Origin: Apostichopus parvimensis | Taxonomy: Eukaryota; Echinodermata; Holothuroidea; Aspidochirotida; Stichopodidae | Assembly: GCA_000934455.1 (NCBI GenBank) | Contig: KN887190.1 | Coordinates: 14,773-42,861 of the forward strand | Length of the DNA: 28,089 nucleotides | Direction of reading: 5' to 3' | Shown here: piece after piece, positions 20,794 to 28,089 of the stretch | Layout of the letters: every line of letters starts with the position of its first letter | Numbering within the stretch: position 1 is the first letter of the stretch | The notes under the pieces: generated by a model | The model's database searches: none | What the model was told of the DNA's origin: nothing | Seen by the model: only the letters and a program-made list of their open reading frames with translations | Made by a program: the position numbers and the translations under genes

Positions 20794-21639
20794 GTATCTA
20801 AAAAGTGTCGAAATCAATAGACAAAACCACCTATAATGTTCAAGCCAAAACTCCAGGGTTACAAATATACAAATAAAAATTAATCCGCACACATTTGTCT
20901 GCTTTTCTTTATTATTAAATTGAACAGTTATTATTGGTGGAATCTATGTATTGAAGCGGACATTGTTTGTTAACATCTATCAAAATAACTTCATTTGGTT
21001 CAAGTTAAAGTGAAATTTGGATCTTCGAAATTGCCAGTCACCCATTGCGCATAATACAACACACTATGAAATCTCTTTAACATTGGAGATAAACGTGACT
21101 TTGAGCCCCCAAATTAATGGGAATATTTCCAAATTTGTTCTCTCGATGTATATAGTTTGTACCAAATATGCCTTCATAAGCTTTGACTATATTTAATTAT
21201 GTCCACCGTCTAAAACCCAAACCCTTACCCCACAACAAAGCAAAATTCATACGCATCCTGGGCGTCAACATAAAGTGCCTGATCCATGTAGTGGCATTAT
21301 TATTGGATTACTTGTTGACATTAAAAAGTTGATCGCTTTCATGAAATTATTGGAATTATTATAATAATAGAGCAGTGTGTACCAGCTTTCACACGTATTT
21401 TACCAATTATACGTTGTTTAATATGTCTTTTTCATAAATGTATATCCAATCAAAATTTCGCACAGACGTCTGAACTATATTTGGATCGATTTATATATAT
21501 GAAACTTTCGTTACCGTAATGTTGATGTTGTGAAATATTTTAGATTAATAGTCACAATTTCAAGAAGAAAAGAATATAAATTTGTGATAAAACACCACAA
21601 CATTATCAGATAAACAGGTTGATTTAAACAGCTTCCAGG
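20794..21639. other. Non-coding AT-rich stretch
   Basis: No gene, RNA or repeat supported. The phrase AAGCGGACAT occurs at about 20584 and again near 20955, which may mark two pieces of one old repeat. Confidence 0.3.
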
Positions 21640-21985
21640 AGAAAGTCGAAGTGTAGAGAAAATAGACGAAAGTTTGAAATAAACACTGTCGTAAATCCAA
21701 ATAAACAAATGAAATGATGCTCCTTTATATCGAAGTTTCCACTTCTTCTACCGATATTTTGAATTTTTATAGAAACGGGATAAGAGTAAAAAATATTTCG
21801 AACAAATCGAAGTTTTGAGATGAAAAATAGCCAAATATTGAGATAAAAAGAAATTTTGTTTTGCAATTATTGGTGGCAATGTCGACAAACTAATTGTTCA
21901 ATTTTGAGAAAAGAAGTTTGAGAAAAAAGTAACATTTCAAGCAAAAGGCGACGTTACGAGAAAAAAGTTGAAGCTTTGCGGGAAG
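21640..21985 (+). repeat. Degenerate GAGAAAAAAGT-type repeat
   Basis: Purine-rich sequence with recurring TTTTGAGA(T/A)AAAAAG and GAGAAAAAAGTNGAA motifs, clearest at 21815-21850 and 21902-21975. It looks like remnants of a ~20 bp tandem repeat. Open frames across it are low-complexity and not genes. Confidence 0.45.
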
Positions 21986-22957
21986 TGCAAACCTTTTGAA
22001 AGTTTGGCATTTACTATGTTCCTTAAGGCCACGTTAGTTAATAAACGATGTTGAAATCCCTCTAATAAACACAGAAAAATGCAACTTTGCACATCCAGTA
22101 AATTAGTAAATGGCAATGGGGGTAAAAGTGCAACTTAAGTAGTACCGGGTATTATGGACAACGAAAGATATCATCCTCTCAATAGTCTAACTATGAAATG
22201 TATCATCACTTGACGACACGTTTAACGAAAGTCCAACAGCTCTAGCAGTTAACATCATTCATAAATTCAACACAGATAATCAATGAAACGAGAAAAACTT
22301 TGAAACAAAACAAATTGCAGAATTGTTATTGAAACTTCAAAGTGGTAAAACAAAGGATGACGATGTAACGTGAGCACATGTGAAGAAAATAATTAAGCAA
22401 GCATATGGTCCAAAAATGTCTGTATCTGATCAGTTTAATCTCATCACTCTGTTTCACAAAGTTTAGCGGGTTTTTATTTTGGGAGGCGGGGGAGGGTGTG
22501 GGTGATATGTCATTTTTAGTACGTGAGCAACTTTGGCATAGTTGTTGACTTATTGAACCACAATGAATATGTGACCTGTGATCTGGCATGTCAACTAAGG
22601 CGCTTGCAAGATGTTAGAGGATGGTAATCTTCATGCTTTTGTCGTTTTTGGCTACGTAACTTTTCGGTATTCGGGTAGTGGCTAAAAATGCTTCTTTTCA
22701 TTAGTTTGCCTTTGATCCTGGATGAAGTGCACGACACCCCATTTACAGACACATATCTAAATCGTTAGTCGACCACATATTACTGTGCCAACCCTATGAT
22801 ACAGCACCCCAACTGAATATCCTCAGTGTTTGAACAACTATAGAAAAAGTTCAATATATGATCTACACATACTTTTAAGTGGGAGATAATGAAGTTTGTC
22901 ATTTTAGCAATTAAGAATGAAGTTACAAAAGGAGATAGTATGAATACATTGTAGAAA
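21986..22957 (-). other. 3' flank of GIMAP-like gene B
   Basis: Downstream of the minus-strand stop at 22958. An AATAAA on the minus strand lies at 22473-22478, about 480 bases past the stop, a weak polyadenylation candidate. A G-rich plus-strand stretch (22480-22504) is next to it. No other gene recognised. Confidence 0.35.
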
Positions 22958-23662
22958 TTAACGGGGTCTATGGTAACACAAGCAAAAAGCTGCACATACA
23001 ATACATAATATTGATGCATATTTGATAGCAGTTCTAAGTGACCTAAAACCAATACCGACTGATAAGAACTGAAAGAGACTTGGCATGTTCTTTCTTGTTT
23101 CCCTAAAAATACGGGTAACATCTTGTTCGAATGTATTAAGGGAAACTTCGGTGCACTTGCCATCGTGTGTGAATAAGATTTTCTGTGTGTTCTGGTCGAA
23201 TTTACAAAATTCATTTTTCCGAAGAATTGTTTCTACTTCCGACATAAACTTATTTTGGATCGGCATTAAAGTTAAATTCGAGATTTTTATCGTGGCCTCT
23301 ATCACAGCATTCAAAATTGTAGGATGACATTTGTACTTGTTTACTAAAGTTTTGTGTAATTTATCTGTCTGCTTGAATAATTCATTGCTGCATGTTTCTG
23401 CTCTCCCTTGTTTCCTGTTTTCTTCAACTACTTTGTCAACCAATGCGATGATAGCTTCTCTGTTTCTCTTCATTTCCTTTGGCGATTTAGTCTTATTATT
23501 TACAGCAACCACTCTTCCATCTATCTTATCCAAAAAACTTCCAAAGCTATTGTCTTCCCTCATTTTGGTAAGGAAATCATCAAGTGAGCACGTGTTAAGC
23601 TCAATTTCTGCATTAGTGCAAACAAGTATGCAATAATGAAAGATATCGTCACCACCATCCAT
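22958..23662 (-). CDS. GIMAP-like gene B, exon 2 (G4/G5 region, C-terminal hydrophobic anchor)
   Basis: Second coding exon of an AIG1/GIMAP-type protein, 234 residues plus stop. The acceptor is GTATTTTCACAG before 23662, phase 0. It opens MDGGDDIFHYCILVCTNAEI, matching the paralogue's exon at 1423. TNAEIEL is at the G4 position but lacks the usual Lys and Asp; RVVAVNNKT is the family G5-region motif. A long charged region follows, with several Lys/Glu-rich helices. The last ~20 residues, YASILCIVCAAFCLCYHRPR, are a plausible single membrane span with a short basic tail, as in membrane-anchored GIMAPs. The joined protein is about 365 residues. The frame is intact over all 705 bases, so the gene is still under coding constraint or only recently released. 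Confidence 0.86.
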   Translation of the reverse strand: MDGGDDIFHYCILVCTNAEIELNTCSLDDFLTKMREDNSFGSFLDKIDGRVVAVNNKTKSPKEMKRNREAIIALVDKVVEENRKQGRAETCSNELFKQTDKLHKTLVNKYKCHPTILNAVIEATIKISNLTLMPIQNKFMSEVETILRKNEFCKFDQNTQKILFTHDGKCTEVSLNTFEQDVTRIFRETRKNMPSLFQFLSVGIGFRSLRTAIKYASILCIVCAAFCLCYHRPR

Positions 23663-24484
23663 CTGTGAAAATACATGTGTACATAAAGATGGGTGATAAG
23701 CACATATTTTAACAGTATTACAGTGGAAAATAAAATGAGAAACAGCTAAATCAAAATATTCCACATTACAAGGTTTAAATTCCCTTCGGGTATTTTGATA
23801 GAGTTAATTCCCTTTGCGGATGTTGCAGGTTGAAGACATTTTGCCGTATAACCTTCACTGCTCCCTAGCATCACAGGGGCATTCAAATCCATTCCACGTT
23901 AAAAGTCAATGCGAGAGATAACCCCAAATATAGTCGTTAACCGTGTTTCCTGTTTAGATTTGGAGTACTGAATACGTCAATGTATGTGTATTAGGAATTA
24001 CTAAAAACTACTATAACAACTATAATGTATCTGCTTGAATAAATGTAGACACTTTCAACCATACAACTCATATAATTGAAGCAATAGTGTAGTCATAAAG
24101 AAAAAAACAACAACATACAACTAGGCAAACACTAGGCAAATACGCAGTATTGTAGTGCACGTACATTGTTAGAAAGAACTTTTCGGTTGTTCATAGAGTT
24201 ATTTTTTGGGCGGACAACACACCAGGGAGTAAAGTCAAGGTGCAAGTACAGGTACCCTACAAAGTAAGGGCGCTTGTGAGCCCCGTGAAATGCTCAGAAT
24301 AAGTTGGCACGCAGCTAGCATCTGAAACTACAAATGTACAGGGACTATATGAAATTTTGAGTTTTAACGTCCATGTAGCCTATCGTTCACTTGGCAAGTA
24401 ATGCCAACTAAATATTGTAGCGCGCAAGCGCACAACAACAATGACGCTTATAGCAGTTATTTATTCATAGCAATGATAACATAC
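23663..24484 (-). other. Intron of GIMAP-like gene B
   Basis: 822 bp between AAG|GTATGT and TTTTCACAG. It contains TTAAATTCCCTTCGGG and TTAATTCCCTTTGCGG some 30 bases apart (23775-23820), and GAGAGATAACCCC (23912-23924), which recurs inverted at 27893-27905. No second gene. Confidence 0.65.
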
Positions 24485-24877
24485 CTTAATAAGCTTGAAC
24501 ATTTCTTCGGTCTCATTCGTATACCGTGGTTTGCCTGTGCTGATACAAATGATGATACAGTGGATTCCCTGTCGTAGCAAGAACGGTAAACGTGCGAGTT
24601 CCTGTTCTACGATAGATTTCTGTTGTGTATTGCTATCGACACTTGGTGTATCTACTACTGCGATCTCACGGTTTTTGTATTCACACTTCGCATCAGAAAT
24701 CCATTTTGTTGCAGATTTCGAAGAATAGCTAACAGTAAAATATTCTCTCCCGAGGATGGTGTTGGCTGTTGAACTGCTCCCATCACCTGTCCTGCTGACG
24801 ACAGCAATCTGTCGACCTTCCTCCCTATCATCGGAACTTTTCAGTCCTTTAAAACGTTCTAAACTGTAATTATTCAT
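24485..24877 (-). CDS. GIMAP-like gene B, exon 1 (degenerate P-loop: candidate pseudo-GTPase)
   Basis: Encodes 131 residues ending FKLIK at a donor AAG|GTATGT (24484), phase 0. The AIG1 framework is clear: RQIAVV, then SRTGDGSSSTANTILGREYF (28-47), VVDTPSVDS (74-82) and LPFLLRQGIHCIIICIST. The nucleotide-binding motifs are damaged. In Walker A the first Gly is Ser28 and the Lys is Ser34 (GSS in place of GKS). DTPG is DTPS (Ser79). Loss of the P-loop Lys normally abolishes phosphate binding, so this is probably a pseudo-GTPase, although the frame is intact. I chose the ATG at 24877 because AGCAAAGAAGA before it matches the start region of gene A. The splice layout equals gene A apart from the missing tiny first exon. 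Confidence 0.86.
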
Positions 24878-24985
24878 TCTTCTTTGCTTTCACGGTCTAG
24901 AGAACGGTATTTTTTCAATATTATGATAGTCTGAAAAAGGCGGAAAGTTTTCATAATCAAATAACCCATTAATCATTACCGAATG
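24850..24985 (-). repeat. Start-region duplication of gene B, copy 1 (contains the start codon)
   Basis: Contains the start codon and 5' flank of GIMAP-like gene B. Its plus-strand sequence AACGTTCT-AA-CTGTAATTATTCATTCTTC through CTAGAGAACGG to ATAACCCATTAATC recurs at 25008-25100. Copy 1 has extra bases between the AGAACGG and AATCAAATAACCC blocks. Confidence 0.75.
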
Positions 24986-25007
24986 TTTCTCTTCGCAAAT
25001 TGAGACA

Positions 25008-25100
25008 ACGTTCTGAATTGTATTTATTCATTCTTCATTGCTATACTGTCTGGAGAACGGATTTCACTGATAGTCAAATAACCTATTAATCCTTACCGTA
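25008..25100 (-). repeat. Start-region duplication of gene B, copy 2 (orphan start codon)
   Basis: On the minus strand it begins with a promoter-side block (GATTAATAGGTTATTTGACT), passes CAATGAAGA and an ATG, and reads MNKYNSERC, close to MNNYSLERF of the real gene. It then runs LNLRRETFGND to a stop with no donor-like GT preserved. So it is a duplicated or decoy start exon, not a working gene. Confidence 0.7.
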
Positions 25101-26252
25101 AAGTATTTGATTCCAGCGATTTTTTGGCTTGAAGAGAGCGCCTTGCTACTAAGTAAGTATATTCGATTTAATTGAATTGTGCTAAAAAAAATGTACTCTT
25201 GCATTTTCAGTCTACACAATGCTGTATATTTCCCATGTTACAATTTTCACACTTTCAACATTTGATACGTACTTGAAAATGTCTGCTTGTTCTTCTGGTT
25301 ACATACATTATGTATTTAAAGTATTAAGAATCTTATACATATCTTACTAGACGGTATTTTATAGTTTGCCGGGAAATCTAAATTAAACCCTCACTGATTG
25401 TCACACGATCTTGACCTGACTACAAATTCGTCATTCACCACACCAATAGAAGCAGTGTAAAGTAGTGCAGTGACTATTAACAAAGAAAACATGACATAAC
25501 ATATATATAAGCCCTAAGCAAAACCAAAATAAACAAAAATGGAGACCAAAAAATGTATCAGTTTATAAATATCTGTGCATAGCATACTACATGTGTACAC
25601 GACATTTTCATTGTAGTATGGAGAGAGTATAAACATCGTTCAAATAACCTGGACTTCATGCTCTTCTGAAGTTATTTCTATTATTTATTGACGAACATTT
25701 TCGATCGCCAACTTCTAACCTGACCTTACGATAGCAGTCGAAACGATCAATGTACATTAAAAATTAACCAGAATCGATATACTATTGAAAATTACATATT
25801 TGGTAGATTCTATCATTTTGATCTAGGTCACCCGAGTGGGTGATTCAAAACATAGCGCTCTCCAAACCAGGTTAGTTGTTAGTCCTTTAGTGCAGAAAGT
25901 TAAAGATTTAAGGTTTTTTGTCGCTGATATTACAATAGACATAGTAATATTATTCAATAATGTACCAATCAACGAAAAATGTAACAAATCTCAACAAGTA
26001 GGACATAATTACTGCTAATGAAATCCAACTCTAACTGAAACTGCTTCCTAAGCACTGATGTAATATGACAGCCAAGGAAGTACCACTTAAAAGGATTGTC
26101 TGGTGGCCCAAAGAAGTTACCTTAAAAAATGATAAATAATTTTCCAAACATGTTGTCAAAGTATGAGAACGCTAATGTTGCGTTTGACAGAGAAACGATT
26201 TTTTAATCGTTAAGGATAGACATTTCAAATATGATTTGAACAGTACAGAACG
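25101..26252. other. Upstream flank of GIMAP-like gene B, no gene seen
   Basis: AT-rich. A self-complementary TCACCCGAGTGGGTGA at about 25828-25843 can form a 6 bp hairpin. I considered a tRNA or tRNA-derived SINE head there and could not support one. No protein-like frame. Confidence 0.35.
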
Positions 26253-26271
26253 TGACGTCAGCTATGCTAAT
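26253..26271. promoter_or_regulatory. CRE palindrome with adjacent octamer-like motif
   Basis: A perfect TGACGTCA (CREB/ATF site) at 26253-26260 is followed by ATGCTAAT at 26264-26271, one or two changes from an octamer motif. It lies about 85 bases before a tandem duplication with possible splice donor sites, so it could be part of a promoter. No transcript evidence. Confidence 0.35.
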
Positions 26272-26345
26272 GCAGATTGCGACATAACCCACCCTCCGTA
26301 CAGTACCTATACGGTAATCACAACAAAAACCGCGTTTGTATACAG

Positions 26346-26610
26346 ATAAATTTCTTCCTTAATTTTCGGTGAAATTTCTTAGAAATTAGATATGTTTTCA
26401 AAAACTCCTTAAGCCGTACTCCATATATGTAGTAGATTGTCGGTTTCGTGGTTTTTGTGTAACACAAGATAACTTTTAACAGCAGACTCTTCGTTGTTTA
26501 TACATCGCGCTATCCAGCTCCAACGCGAAGAATGTTCTCATATAGGCTACTCTAACGTTCTGCGAAGCCTAAGCTTCTCCGTGCTACATTCTGCTCTGAC
26601 ATCGATTCCG
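26346..26610 (+). repeat. ~270 bp tandem duplication, copy 1
   Basis: Runs from ATAAATTTCTTCCTTAATTT to GACATCGATTCCG. Identical blocks shared with copy 2 include GCAGACTCTTCGTTGTTTAT, ACATCGCGCTATCCAGCTCC and GCTACATTCTGCTCTGACAT. At the splice-like position it reads CACAAGATAACT, with no GT. Confidence 0.9.
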
Positions 26611-26887
26611 ATAAATTTCTTCCTTAATTTCGGTGTAATTTCTTATAAAGTAGTTATGATTTGAAAAAAACTCCTTAAGCCGCCATATATGTAGTAAATC
26701 GGTGGTTTCGTGGTCTTGGTGTAACACAAGGTAAGTGTTAACAGCAGACTCTTCGTTGTTTATACATCGCGCTATCCAGCTCCAACGCGAACAATGCTCG
26801 CGTGTAGGCTACTCTAACGTTTACAATCGGACAGTTCTGCGAAGCCTAAGCTTCTCGGTGCTACATTCTGCTCTGACATCGATTCCG
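26611..26887 (+). repeat. ~270 bp tandem duplication, copy 2
   Basis: Second head-to-tail copy, joined directly to copy 1. It differs by point changes, an additional ~15 bases (TTTACAATCGGACAG) near 26820, and a change that creates CACAAG|GTAAGT near 26727, a consensus 5' splice site. The 108-codon frame starting at 26735 is mostly repeat-derived and not supported as a gene. Confidence 0.9.
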
Positions 26888-28089
26888 CCAAGTTTCATCT
26901 TTCGGTGTTACGAATACTTTTCAGGTTACCTTTTACTGTTAAATTTGATCCGTGAATTTTATTTCAGCGATTTCGAAGAACAGTTTAGGAACTGTGGTTT
27001 GAGTGTCAGAGTATATTATGTGCAACGCTATACTATACCAACTGGGCATGGTAGGCTGTAACGTTCGCGATAGGTACGTTATATGTAATAGGCGGTCACC
27101 TGTGCGTGTACAAACGTGAGAGTGTATTTGTTGCGGAAATGGGAGTGCTATCTTCAAGTCGCCTGTTTTGCCTATTTGCAAGCACTACGTCAATCATCAT
27201 ATTGATGCGTTCGAACAAACGGTACTTTTGGTGAGAAGCTGGTGAATTTGAAAACCAGATTTCTACAAGAAGAAAACGTCGAATGGGGACAATTTTTACA
27301 TGGTTAGAAAGAGAAAAACAATCAAAATCTTGTACCAGACAATTCCTTTAAGTAAAACAGAGGGGTTATTTTAATAAGTCGTTGAAAAGCTAACAAACTG
27401 GGCGGTACAAACACTTAAGGGTTGTGAAGCAAGAGTGGTAAGTGGTGAACTTAAAAATTTACAATTTTTAATATAAACGCAACTGATCATAAACATTCTA
27501 CACTGAAACCGATTATAAAGACTGCTTTTATCGTATTATATATATAGTTACTGACTTCTGAAGCCGCTGGGAATTCACGATGTGCTGATAAATATCTAGT
27601 TGCATATTATGACAGAAGTCACTGCCTTTATGCCCCGAGTTCTGAGCCACAGTAGGAATGTAGTTGATTAATGGATAATTTAAGAGGCACAACTCGTTCT
27701 TATTAATCATTTCGTGGATATCATTGAAATTGAGATGTAATCTGAGAGTAAAGATAACGAAATATTTTCGGTTATTATGGCTATCAAATGATATATTGTA
27801 ACGCTGTTACTGTAAAGTTCTGGAGCAATGGGAATTCTGTGTGGACGGTGTGGAACCATTGTGGTAGTTTAAATCCCCTTGGAATTATATAGGGGTTATC
27901 TCTCCTAGCATTAAGTAAACCAGTTGCAATGTTGGCAGATTATGGCTTTTGTGGCTGCTCCTATGTATCGGCATGTGGTATCAGGCTTATCCTGGGATTG
28001 TGATGTAAACACATCAGATATTTTCTAAAGATACTCATGTGATCACATTCATCTCTGTAAATGAGTACAACACACTCAACCTCACTGTA
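26888..28089. other. Non-coding end of window
   Basis: No gene, RNA gene or array supported. TATAGGGGTTATCTCTCCTAGCATT at 27889-27913 shares GGGGTTATCTCTC in inverse with the intron of GIMAP-like gene B, suggesting one dispersed repeat family. Confidence 0.35.

Noticed and set aside
22780..23214. 144-codon minus-strand frame overlapping exon 2 of gene B
   Set aside because: It is out of frame with the GIMAP exon and shares no family motif; a shadow of the real coding sequence.
25815..25870. tRNA-like or SINE head (CACCCGAGTGGGTGA with TAGCGCTCTCCA)
   Set aside because: The A-box resemblance is partial, no B box is at the right distance, and no cloverleaf could be drawn.
26735..27061. 108-codon plus-strand frame after the tandem duplication
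   Set aside because: Its first half is the repeat unit itself and the rest has no recognisable feature; the equivalent frame in copy 1 is not kept.
1..28089. CRISPR array, rRNA genes, bacterial operons or phage genes
   Set aside because: No regular repeat-spacer pattern, no rRNA-like conserved blocks, and coding is intron-split and sparse, as in an animal genome.

Overview
This is eukaryotic nuclear DNA from an animal. It is AT-rich, with intron-split genes, diverged interspersed and tandem repeats, decayed transposon genes and microsatellites. The only host protein family I recognise is the AIG1/GIMAP GTPases, which have many lineage-specific copies in molluscs and other invertebrates. Motifs resembling GGAGATAACCCC (near 23915 and 27895) remind me of repeats common in mollusc genomes. 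I therefore lean towards a marine invertebrate, possibly a mollusc, but the window does not prove it.

Layout: (1) 665-4963, minus strand: GIMAP-like gene A in three exons. The G1 and G3 GTPase motifs are intact. Its first intron holds a roughly 500 bp GAT/GAC microsatellite beside the donor, and its second intron holds a small inverted-repeat element. (2) About 5000-7500: non-coding DNA with a diverged direct repeat, two hairpins and a ~140 bp tandem repeat rich in AGGTCA half-sites. (3) About 7790-16900, plus strand: a decayed two-gene DNA transposon. ORF1 is a zinc-finger, transposase-like protein broken by several frameshifts. ORF2 is multi-exon, starts with a PB1-like segment, carries three or more lesions, but keeps two splice junctions in phase. 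Its introns are full of old repeats. (4) About 17000-22900: no gene that I can support; a possible hAT-type end, ATATTCATGA motifs, short palindromes and a purine-rich degenerate repeat. (5) 22958-24877, minus strand: GIMAP-like gene B in two exons. Its P-loop lysine and the G3 glycine are both replaced, so it is a candidate pseudo-GTPase. A tandem duplication of its start region lies just upstream. (6) 25100-28089: non-coding, with a CRE-like site and a ~270 bp tandem duplication.

The two GIMAP-like genes point the same way, have the same G1-G3 / G4-G5 exon split with a phase-0 intron, and resemble each other around the start codon, so they are probably paralogues of a local cluster separated by transposon and repeat DNA. 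Known GIMAPs assemble through their GTPase domains, so an intact and a defective copy side by side could work as a pair. That is inference only.
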